The notes below the pieces were generated by a model. The model made no database searches. It saw nothing but the letters and a program-made list of their open reading frames with translations, and was not told the DNA's origin. Below, piece after piece: positions 25,291-32,258 of a stretch of 64,000 nucleotides of DNA (its first letter is position 1; each line of letters begins with the position of its first letter). The translations under genes and the position numbers were made by a program. This DNA comes from Microbacterium sp. RURRCA19A (GTDB lineage: Bacteria; Actinomycetota; Actinomycetes; Actinomycetales; Microbacteriaceae), in assembly GCF_900156455.1 (NCBI RefSeq), contig NZ_FTNQ01000003.1, positions 344,977-408,976 on the forward strand. Reading direction: 5' to 3'.

Positions 25291-26021
25291 GAGGACTTGA
25301 TGGTGTATCCGACACCGCGAACGGTGTGGATCAGCGGCTCACCGAGCGCGTCGATCTTGCGCCGCAGGTACGAGATGTAGATCTCCACCACCCCGCTGCT
25401 CCCGCCGAAGTCGTACCCCCACACGGTGTCGAGGATCTGCGTCTTGCTCACGACCCGTCGCGCGTTCTGCATGAGGTAGCGGAGCAGCTCGAACTCCTTC
25501 GCGGTGAGCTTGATGGCGACCCCTGCCCGCTGGACCTCGTACGCGTCCTCGTCGAGCGACAGGTCGCCCACCCGCAGGAGGCTGTCGGCCTCGGCCGCGG
25601 CGGCCACGTGACGGCGGGCCATGCCGCGCAGGCGCAGCACGACCTCCTCGAGGTTGAAGGGCTTGGTGACGTAGTCGTCGCCGCCGGCCGCGATCCCCGC
25701 GATGCGGTCCTCCACGGCATCCTTCGCGGTGAGGAAGAGAACCGGCACGTCGTTGCCGCCGGCACGCACGCGGGTGAGCAGCTCGACGCCGTCGATGCCG
25801 GGCATCATCACGTCGAGCACGAGCAGGTCGGGATCGAACTCCCGGATGACGTCCAGGGCGTCGCGGCCGTTCGTCACCGCGCGGGCCTCCCACCCCTCGT
25901 TGGTCATCGCCATGCGCAGCAACTCGCCGAGGTTGACCTCGTCGTCGACGACGAGTGCGCGGATCGGCGATCCGTCGGGGCGGGAGAGCGGATGCCGTGC
26001 GATGACCATGGGGTTCAGCAT
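25287..26021 (-). CDS. OmpR/PhoB-family response regulator
   Basis: A 244-aa regulator. The receiver domain contains the acidic pair DD26-27, the phosphorylation site Asp70 in LLVLDVMMPGIDG, the T/S switch (FLTAKD, Thr98) and Lys120 in DYVTKPF. The C-terminal winged helix has LTAKEFELLRYLMQNARRVVSKTQILDTVWGYDF and VVEIYISYLRRKIDALGEPLIHTVRGVGYTI. Cognate of the overlapping kinase. It starts 40 bp downstream of the ferredoxin gene on the same strand, close enough for one transcript. Confidence 0.96.
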   Translation of the reverse strand: MLNPMVIARHPLSRPDGSPIRALVVDDEVNLGELLRMAMTNEGWEARAVTNGRDALDVIREFDPDLLVLDVMMPGIDGVELLTRVRAGGNDVPVLFLTAKDAVEDRIAGIAAGGDDYVTKPFNLEEVVLRLRGMARRHVAAAAEADSLLRVGDLSLDEDAYEVQRAGVAIKLTAKEFELLRYLMQNARRVVSKTQILDTVWGYDFGGSSGVVEIYISYLRRKIDALGEPLIHTVRGVGYTIKSS

Positions 26022-26061
26022 GCCCTCTCCGCGCGGCCGGGGCGAGCCGATCGCGCCGACA

Positions 26062-26268
26062 TCAGCCTCTCCAGGTCAGCGCCAGGCGCGGGCACACGGC
26101 CGCGGCATCCCGGGCGTCGCGTTCGCGGCCCGCGGGCACGACGATGTCGGTGCCGCCCTCGGCGAGGGGGTACCCCCAGTCGTCGGTGCGGACCACGCCC
26201 GCCAGCAGCTCGGCGCAGACCCCGCGGCCCGTGCAGGCCGTCCAGTCCACGTGCAGGTTCTTCGTCAT
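26062..26268 (-). CDS. small ferredoxin, 3-Cys (3Fe-4S type)
   Basis: A 68-aa ferredoxin. The first binding loop reads DWTACTGRGVCAEL (Cys12, Cys18) and the last Cys is in DAAAVCPRLAL (Cys59-Pro). Only three Cys are present, in the pattern C-x5-C...C-P seen in actinobacterial 3Fe-4S ferredoxins that serve P450s and similar oxidoreductases, where the fourth ligand position is not Cys. It overlaps the NuoF-like gene by 4 bases (ATGA), so the two are made together and probably exchange electrons. Confidence 0.88.
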   Translation of the reverse strand: MTKNLHVDWTACTGRGVCAELLAGVVRTDDWGYPLAEGGTDIVVPAGRERDARDAAAVCPRLALTWRG

Positions 26269-27449
26269 GATCTCACCCTTCTTCCCGCCCGGCAGCGACT
26301 CTCCGTGTGGGCCTGCGCGTCGTCCGCGAACACCGTCAGCGCGCTCCGCAGCAGGCGGACCGTCCCGTCGGGGTGCGCGCAGGCCCCCCGACCGTCGACG
26401 AGTCCGGCGAGGCGTCGGAGTTCGTCCCGGGTGTCCCGCCCCGCGGCGAGCGCCCGCATCGACGCGGCGATGGCGGGTAGACCGTTCAGGCACGGCCCGC
26501 ACTGCCGGGCGGACGCCGCCGCGAGGAACGCGAGCATGTCGGCGGTCGCGCGGATGCCGCAGTCTCCGCCGGAGAGGACGTGGAGCACGCCCGCGCCCGG
26601 GGACGCGCCCCACTGCGCCAGGCCGCGGGGCGAGAGGGCAGCGTCGAGCGCCTCCCGCGGGAGCCACGTGCCGTGGAACCCGCCGACGAGGACGGCCGCG
26701 GGGTCTCGCGTGACCCCGGTCGCCGTGAGGATCTCGGCGATCGCCGTTCCCCCGTCGACCTCGAGCACGATCGGCGTCTCCCCCGGCGTGCTGACACTCA
26801 CCAGCCGTGTTCCGGCGTCGCCGGCGCGACCGCGACTCCGGTGCCGGTCGGCGCCGGTGCGGGCGATCACCGCCACCTGGGCCAGCGACTCGACGTTCTG
26901 CACCAGCGTCGGCCGCCGGCGCAGACCCCGCTCCGCGAGGCGGACGACGCGATCGGAGGGCACCCCGGGTCGCCCGGACACTCCGGCGACGAGCGCCGAC
27001 GCCTCTCCTCCGACGAAACCGTGATCGGCGACGTGCAACCGGACGATTCCGGCATCGCTGCGTTCGGCCAGCGCCCTCTCCGCCGCCGAGCGCGCGTCGG
27101 CGTGCACCACGAGGTGGGCCTCATCGGACCCCAGCGCCTCGGCGCAGATCAGCAGTCCGTCGAGGACCAGGTGCGGGGCGCGTTGCAGCAGCACCCGGTC
27201 CTTCGCGCTGAGCGGCTCGCCCTCGCTGCCGTTGCCGACCACGATCGGGGCGCCGCCGCGCGCCGAAGCGCGCGCCACGGCGGCGAGCTTGCGGTGCACG
27301 GGAAATCCGGCGCCGCCTCTCCCGTCGAGGCCCGCGGCCTCGAGCTCGCCGAGGAGGCCGTCGAGCGACGGCGACGGGCGAGACCCGAACACCGCCGCGT
27401 GGGCGGCCAGGCCGGGATCGGCGGCACGCAGGAGGATCGGCGCGGTCAT
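26265..27449 (-). CDS. NuoF-like NADH-dehydrogenase flavoprotein (SLBB, Fe-S)
   Basis: A 394-aa protein homologous to complex I subunit NuoF. The FMN/NADH site is GLDGRGGAGFPVHRK (40-54) and VGNGSEGEPLSAKDRVLL (71-88), followed by TLVQNVESLAQV (181-192), an SLBB-like segment, and the C-terminal Fe-S region ARQCGPCLNG (Cys317, Cys320) with GRGACAHPDG (Cys357). NuoF normally has a fourth cluster Cys three residues before the first one; here that position is Ala314. There is no NuoE or NuoG partner. With the ferredoxin and the ferric-reductase-like protein it may carry electrons from NAD(P)H to the membrane. That role is inferred from context. Confidence 0.88.
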   Translation of the reverse strand: MTAPILLRAADPGLAAHAAVFGSRPSPSLDGLLGELEAAGLDGRGGAGFPVHRKLAAVARASARGGAPIVVGNGSEGEPLSAKDRVLLQRAPHLVLDGLLICAEALGSDEAHLVVHADARSAAERALAERSDAGIVRLHVADHGFVGGEASALVAGVSGRPGVPSDRVVRLAERGLRRRPTLVQNVESLAQVAVIARTGADRHRSRGRAGDAGTRLVSVSTPGETPIVLEVDGGTAIAEILTATGVTRDPAAVLVGGFHGTWLPREALDAALSPRGLAQWGASPGAGVLHVLSGGDCGIRATADMLAFLAAASARQCGPCLNGLPAIAASMRALAAGRDTRDELRRLAGLVDGRGACAHPDGTVRLLRSALTVFADDAQAHTESRCRAGRRVRS

Positions 27450-28036
27450 GACGCCACCCCCACACGCGCCCGCGGACGGTCGACGTCGGCGACGAGCCCG
27501 GTCGCCCGGCGTTCGCGGGACCGGAGGACCAGACGCCACCCCACGGCCGCGGCGACCGCCACGGCGCACGCCGCCGCAGTGGCGAGGAACCACGGCTCCC
27601 CGGCATCCGTTCCCGCACCGATCGCGTGGGCGAGGGCCAGGGGCCACAGCAGGTAGGTGCCACGGTGGACGAAACGGAAGACGCGGGCACCGATCCGGTG
27701 CCGGAGCAGCGCGGTCACGACCACCGCGAGCACGAGGTCGATCGCGAGCGTGCCGAGTCCGAGCCACACCGGACGGTAGGCCGCGAGGAAGGGCACGAAG
27801 AAGTCGACGACGTCGAGCTGCGCGTAGCTGTCGAACAGCAGCGACACCAGATGGATGCCGATGAACACCGTCGCGAGGAGGGCGATGTCGCGGTGCAGGC
27901 GCGCGGCGCCGAACCTCCCGAGACCCGGCAACGGCGCGCCCGAGCGGACGACGATGCCGCCGACGACGGCGAGACTGAACAGCACGAGTCCGACGACCCC
28001 CGTGCCGCGCCCGAGGGCCCACAGTGCCTCATCCAC
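27446..28036 (-). CDS. ferric-reductase-like heme membrane protein
   Basis: A 196-aa integral membrane protein with six hydrophobic segments, of the ferric reductase-like transmembrane domain family (YedZ/NOX core). Two His pairs suit bis-His heme b ligation: His48 (ARLHRD) and His62 (GIHLVS) on one helix, His124 (FVHRGT) and His137 (LAHAIG) on another, spaced 14 and 13 residues. It has no FAD/NADPH domain of its own, so reducing power would come from the overlapping NuoF-like and ferredoxin genes. It overlaps ApbE by 8 bp and NuoF-like by 4 bp. Confidence 0.9.
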   Translation of the reverse strand: MDEALWALGRGTGVVGLVLFSLAVVGGIVVRSGAPLPGLGRFGAARLHRDIALLATVFIGIHLVSLLFDSYAQLDVVDFFVPFLAAYRPVWLGLGTLAIDLVLAVVVTALLRHRIGARVFRFVHRGTYLLWPLALAHAIGAGTDAGEPWFLATAAACAVAVAAAVGWRLVLRSRERRATGLVADVDRPRARVGVAS

Positions 28037-29003
28037 GGATCATCGCCTCCCCCGTCGCGTGCGCGGGAACGGGTTCCGCCGGCCAGCCGCCGACGGTGTG
28101 CACCCGACACTGCTGGTCCACGAGCCGCGCGGGCGCCCGGTCCGCGAGCCACTCGAGGGCCGAGGCGCCGCGGACGATCGCGGCGGTGGCGTACGCGTTG
28201 GCGAGGACGCAGCGCGACGCGGCGACCGTGACGGTGCGCCAGACCGGGTCCGCGGGGAGCCCCGTGCGGGGATCGAGGATGTGGTGCATCGTCTCGCCGC
28301 CGCGACGCCACCGGCGCCGAAGGGTGCTCGAGGTCGCCACGGCGTGCCCCGCCGCCACCCGCACGGTCGTCGCCGGCTCGTCGGGCAGGTCCTGCACGCG
28401 CACATGCCATCCGTCGCGCGGTTCGGGACCCGCCGTGGAGACGTCTCCGCCGAGCGACAGCAGCACCGAGCAGTCCAGACGCGCGGCGATGGTCGCGGCC
28501 ACGCGGTCCGCGGCGAGCGCCTTGGCGGTGGCGCCGAGGTCGAGCGTGCGGTCCGCCGGGACCCGGAGACGCCGGCCGCGCAGCTCCACGCGCTGCCACC
28601 CGGCGACGTCCGTCGCGACGGCGCGCACCGGTCGGTCGTCGTCGTCGAGGACGAGGGCGATGTCGCGGTCGTAGCCGAGCGCGCTCAGGTGACGGCCGAG
28701 GGTCGGATCGACGGCTCCCTCGGTGAGCCGTGCCGCGTCGAGGGCCGCGCCGACGTACTCCGTGAGCAGGGCGCTGATGCTCACCCCCCGCGGCAGATCG
28801 CTCGCGATGCGGTTGATCTCGGAGTCGCCGCGGAAGCGGTTGACGGCCGCGTCGACGAGCGCGAGTTCGCGATCCGCGATCTCGACGGCGGCGTCGCGGA
28901 GGTCGTCGACGTCGCGGATTCCGCGCGGCAGACGTTCCGCGTCGCTGTCGACGACGAGGGTCGCTTCGGTGGACCAGAGGCCCCACAGGGAGGAGGCGCG
29001 CAT
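28029..29003 (-). CDS. ApbE-like FAD:protein FMN transferase
   Basis: A 324-aa ApbE-family protein. It would attach FMN covalently to Ser/Thr of an exported partner. Landmarks are the N-terminal ALVDAAVNRFRGDSEINRI (family F-x-x-x-S-E-l/i), LDLGATAKALAADRVA (D-L-G-x-x-A-K), LSLGGDVSTAG (GGD) and ETMHHILDPRTGLPAD (H-I-x-D-P-x-T-G, Mg site). No signal peptide or lipobox is visible, unlike many ApbE proteins, so it may act inside the cell or on the nascent partner. The start ATG overlaps the stop of the Ser/Thr-rich gene (TGATG). Confidence 0.92.
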   Translation of the reverse strand: MRASSLWGLWSTEATLVVDSDAERLPRGIRDVDDLRDAAVEIADRELALVDAAVNRFRGDSEINRIASDLPRGVSISALLTEYVGAALDAARLTEGAVDPTLGRHLSALGYDRDIALVLDDDDRPVRAVATDVAGWQRVELRGRRLRVPADRTLDLGATAKALAADRVAATIAARLDCSVLLSLGGDVSTAGPEPRDGWHVRVQDLPDEPATTVRVAAGHAVATSSTLRRRWRRGGETMHHILDPRTGLPADPVWRTVTVAASRCVLANAYATAAIVRGASALEWLADRAPARLVDQQCRVHTVGGWPAEPVPAHATGEAMIRG

Positions 29004-29380
29004 CACGACCCGCTCGAGGTGGCGTCGGATCGCGTGGACTGCGACGAGGAGACCGAGCCGGATGCCGAACCCGTCGAGCTCTCCGAGGTCGAGGCTCCCG
29101 AGCTCGACCCGCTCGCGGTGCCGTCGGACGCGGAGGTGCCGGTCGTGGCCGCGTCGTCGGTCGTCGTGGTGGCCGTGGTCGCCGCGGTCGCCGAGGCCGA
29201 GGGCGTCGGCGTGACCGTCGAGTCGGCGGTGTCGGACGTCGTGGTGGTCGTCGCGGCTTCGGTCGCCGAGGATCCGTCGACCACCCCGGCCGCGATGATC
29301 ACGACGGCGCCGGCGCTGAGGGCCGCGACCATGGCGGTGGCCACCCGGGTGCGGAGCCACATCTTCTGCAGAGCACTCAT
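29003..29380 (-). CDS. membrane-anchored Ser/Thr-rich low-complexity protein
   Basis: A 125-aa protein: a short basic N-terminus (MWLRTR), one hydrophobic helix (about 14-36) and then roughly 88 residues made almost only of Ser, Thr, Ala, Gly and Asp. I recognise no domain. It is the first gene of the redox operon and overlaps ApbE (TGATG), where an FMN-binding-domain protein would be expected in comparable loci. It lacks the usual flavinylation motif D-x-x-(S/T)-G-A-T; the nearest stretch is SSGAST without the Asp in register. It could be a stalk, an O-glycosylated surface protein or a decayed FMN-binding partner. Confidence 0.7.
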   Translation of the reverse strand: MSALQKMWLRTRVATAMVAALSAGAVVIIAAGVVDGSSATEAATTTTTSDTADSTVTPTPSASATAATTATTTTDDAATTGTSASDGTASGSSSGASTSESSTGSASGSVSSSQSTRSDATSSGS

Positions 29381-29607
29381 CGGTGCCTCCTTTCGATGGC
29401 CCCATCGTCACGACCGCCGACAAGAGCAGCACTCACCGATTCGATGCGCCGTCTCTGCGATGTCTATGCGTCTGCTGTGCGACCGGGGCTCGGTGGATCG
29501 AAGGCGGATCGCGAACATACCCCCTGCATAGGAAGCGTGAGGGATCGGTGAGGGCGCCGTCCCTACTTTCGGGGCCACGGCCGCACTCCGCGCCGGGAAG
29601 GAGAACC

Positions 29608-31086
29608 ATGTACTGGACGTACCTGCGGCGCGAACTCGCCGGCCGCACCAAACAGACCGTGATCGTCGCCGTGGGGTTGGCGGTCGCGATCGCGCTCGTG
29701 ATCGTCGTGAACGCCCTATCGGCGGGGGTGCGCGACGCGCAGGCGCAGGCGCTGTCGTCGGTGTACGGCGTCGGCACCGACCTCACCGTCACCGGCGCGC
29801 AGACCCAGCCCGGGGAGGGCGGCGGCGGTCCGCGGTTCGACTTCGGCGCCGACGACGGCTCCACCTCCGACGGCACGACGTCGCTCAGCCAGTCGCGGCT
29901 GATGACCGACATGATGCGCGGGACCCTGGATGCCTCGACCGTGACGACCGTGTCCGGGCTCGACGGCGTGGCCTCCGCCACGGGCGCTCTCGCGCTCACC
30001 AACACCACGTTCTCGGGCCAGATCCCCGACCGGGGCGCGAACTCGGGGACGAGCACCGACGGCGCGCTGGGCGGCGGCGGCATGGGCGGCGAGCCCCCGT
30101 CCGGCGGGCCCGGCGGAGACGGCGGCAGCGCGTTCGGCATCGACTCGTTCAGTGTGCTCGGCGTGGATCCCTCCGCGACCGTGGGCCCGCTGACCTCCGT
30201 CACCGTCTCGGACGGACGGGCGCTCACAGCCGCCGACGCCGGAACGGACGTCGCCGTGGTCGACGCGACCTACGCCACCACCAACAGCCTGACCGTCGGC
30301 GGGACGATCGACGTCGGCGGCACCACGATGCAGATCGTCGGCATCGTCGCCTCCGCTTCCGCCGACGCGGACACCGCGGCGAACGTGTACCTGCCGCTCG
30401 ATGTCGCGCAGTCCCTCGCCGGTGTCGGCGCGGTCGTCTCCACGGTCTACGTGCAGGCGGATTCCGCGGATGCCATCGACACCGTCCAGGCCGAGGTCAC
30501 GGCCGCTCTGCCCGACGCGACCGTGAGCTCGCAGTCCGAGCTCGCCTCGACGGTCTCGGGCTCGCTGTCCAGCGCATCCTCGCTCATCACCAACCTCGGC
30601 ACGTGGCTGTCGATCGTCGTGCTGGCCGTCGCCGTCGCGCTGGCGGTGCTCTTCACGCTCTCCGGGGTGGCCCGCCGCACGCGGGAGTTCGGCACGCTGA
30701 AGGCGATCGGCTGGTCCAACGGCCGCGTCGTCCGCCAGGTCGCCGGCGAATCGCTCGTGCAGGGGCTCATCGGCGGCGCCGCGGGACTGATCCTGGGTCT
30801 CGGCGGCATCCTGCTCGTCAACGTGATCTCGCCCACGATCTCGGTCACGGCGTCCTCGACGACGGCGACGGGTCCCGGCGGTCAGGGCGGACCGGGGATG
30901 GGCGGCGGCGGCTTCGGCCAGGCGGCCGCGCAGGCCACTGACATCGTGCTCAACGCCCCCCTCACGCCCACCGTCGTCGTCGCGGCCGTGGGGATCGCCG
31001 TCCTCGGCGGCGTGTTCGCCGGAGCCTTCGGAGGCTGGCGCGCTGCGCGCCTCAGCCCCGCCGCCGCCCTCCGCTCGGTCGCGTGA
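29608..31086 (+). CDS. MacB/FtsX-type ABC transporter permease
   Basis: A 492-aa permease. One N-terminal helix (VIVAVGLAVAIALVIVVNAL), a large extracytoplasmic MacB-PCD-like domain (about 40-315), then three C-terminal helices with the FtsX signature VARRTREFGTLKAIGWSNGRVVRQVAGESLVQGLIGG and the ending GGWRAARLSPAAALRSVA. The outer domain has Gly-rich disordered inserts (GGGGMGGEPPSGGPGGDGGS near 150-170 and GPGMGGGGFGQ near 430). The start at 29608 follows GGAAGGAGAACC. It works with the ATPase 37 bp downstream, probably transmitting force or exporting lipids/peptides across the envelope. It diverges from the redox cluster across a 227-bp gap. Confidence 0.92.
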   Translation: MYWTYLRRELAGRTKQTVIVAVGLAVAIALVIVVNALSAGVRDAQAQALSSVYGVGTDLTVTGAQTQPGEGGGGPRFDFGADDGSTSDGTTSLSQSRLMTDMMRGTLDASTVTTVSGLDGVASATGALALTNTTFSGQIPDRGANSGTSTDGALGGGGMGGEPPSGGPGGDGGSAFGIDSFSVLGVDPSATVGPLTSVTVSDGRALTAADAGTDVAVVDATYATTNSLTVGGTIDVGGTTMQIVGIVASASADADTAANVYLPLDVAQSLAGVGAVVSTVYVQADSADAIDTVQAEVTAALPDATVSSQSELASTVSGSLSSASSLITNLGTWLSIVVLAVAVALAVLFTLSGVARRTREFGTLKAIGWSNGRVVRQVAGESLVQGLIGGAAGLILGLGGILLVNVISPTISVTASSTTATGPGGQGGPGMGGGGFGQAAAQATDIVLNAPLTPTVVVAAVGIAVLGGVFAGAFGGWRAARLSPAAALRSVA

Positions 31087-31123
31087 CCGGCATCCGTTCG
31101 CATCTCACCCGCAGGGAGACATC

Positions 31124-31852
31124 ATGACCATGACCGGCATTCCGCCCCTTTCCCCCGACCCCGTCGTTCCGACACCGGCCTACCGCCTCGAGGGGGTGAC
31201 CCGCACCTACCGTCAACGCGAGCGCACCGTGAAGGCGCTGGACGGCATCGACCTCGAGATCGCCGCGGGCGATTTCGTGACGATCCAGGGCCCCACGGGC
31301 GGGGGCAAATCGACGCTGCTGCAGATGCTCGGCGCTCTCGACCGTCCCACCGCCGGGAGCGTGTGCCTCGGCGACCTGGACATCGCCCGGGCGACCAACT
31401 CCGAGCTGGGTCGCGTGCGCGCGGCCGAGATCGGGTTCGTCTTCCAGGGCTTCAACCTCATCCCCACGCTGACGGCGGCGGAGAACGTCGACATGGGCCT
31501 CGAGCCCCTCGGCCTCGACCGCGACGAACGCCGCCGACGGGTCACGGAGGCACTGGAGCGTGTGGGCCTCGCCGACCGGCACGACCATCGTCCGACCGAG
31601 CTCTCCGGGGGGCAGCAGCAACGTGTCGCGATCGCCCGGGCCGTGGCCAAACAGCCCCGCGTGCTGCTTGCGGACGAACCCACGGGGAACCTCGACGAGC
31701 ACATGCGCGACGAGATCCTCGCCGTCCTCGAGGCGTTGAACGCCGAAGGACTCACGCTCGTCATGGTGACCCACGACTCGGCGGTCGCGCGGCGCGCGCG
31801 GCGCCGTCTGCGGCTCGCGAACGGTCGGATCACCGACATCACGCGCGGGTGA
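31124..31852 (+). CDS. MacB/LolD-type ABC transporter ATP-binding protein
   Basis: A 242-aa ATPase: Walker A GPTGGGKST, Q loop in FVFQGFNLIPTLTAAENV, signature motif ELSGGQQQRVAIARA, Walker B VLLADEPTGNLDE and H loop MVTHDS. The FQGFNLIPTLTAxEN and DEPTGNLD wording places it in the MacB/LolD/FtsE subgroup. It is co-transcribed with the preceding FtsX-type permease and ends in a strong hairpin. Confidence 0.95.
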   Translation: MTMTGIPPLSPDPVVPTPAYRLEGVTRTYRQRERTVKALDGIDLEIAAGDFVTIQGPTGGGKSTLLQMLGALDRPTAGSVCLGDLDIARATNSELGRVRAAEIGFVFQGFNLIPTLTAAENVDMGLEPLGLDRDERRRRVTEALERVGLADRHDHRPTELSGGQQQRVAIARAVAKQPRVLLADEPTGNLDEHMRDEILAVLEALNAEGLTLVMVTHDSAVARRARRRLRLANGRITDITRG

Positions 31853-31855
31853 CCC

Positions 31856-31892
31856 CGCTGCTGCCGGTGCCGTCAGCGCACCGGCAGCAGCG
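31856..31892. terminator. bidirectional terminator hairpin
   Basis: Exact 15-bp arms (31856-31870 and 31878-31892, CGCTGCTGCCGGTGC and its complement) around the 7-nt loop CGTCAGC. It lies right after the ABC ATPase stop and spans the 3' end of the convergent small gene, so it can serve both strands. Confidence 0.75.
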
Positions 31893-32154
31893 CCACCGTG
31901 AGGCGGACGAGACCCGCCGCGGCGAGGATGCCCGCGTACAGGAGGCGATGATCGGTCCGTCTGAGCCGGGCGTAGATCCGCTCGATCCGTGACGCCGTCG
32001 CCGGGAACAGCGACCACGCGCCCGCCACCCCCGCGAAGGAGGCGGCGACGCCGACGAGGAAGAGCGTGCCCGCAGCGGCATCCACCCGGGCGTGGCGCAC
32101 CGCGACGGTCCCCGCTCCTCTCGCGCGCGGGCGGTTGCCCCGGGGCGGGTGCAC
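31873..32154 (-). CDS. small membrane protein, unknown
   Basis: Up to 93 aa. Two hydrophobic segments, GTLFLVGVAASFAGVAGAWSLFP and LLYAGILAAAGLVRLTVALLP, are separated by a basic loop with RIERIYARLRRTDHR. The first ~20 residues are Arg/Pro-rich, and the true start may be the GTG giving VRHARVDAAAG (around 32097). No family recognised. It is alone between the ABC ATPase (convergent) and the molybdoenzyme (divergent). Confidence 0.55.
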   Translation of the reverse strand: MHPPRGNRPRARGAGTVAVRHARVDAAAGTLFLVGVAASFAGVAGAWSLFPATASRIERIYARLRRTDHRLLYAGILAAAGLVRLTVALLPVR

Positions 32155-32258
32155 ACAGCGTATCGGCGGACCCTCCCGCCCGATCCGTTCCCGCCTCCGC
32201 TCCGAACAACGGAATGACGGCGGGGCCTCCTGCGTCGTCGACCAGGAAGAGGGATGCC

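Noticed and set aside
23770..29480. 16-base match CTATGCGTCTGCTGTG at ~23770 and ~29464
   Set aside because: About one such match is expected by chance in 64 kb (roughly 2x10^9 pairs against 4^16), so not evidence of a shared site.
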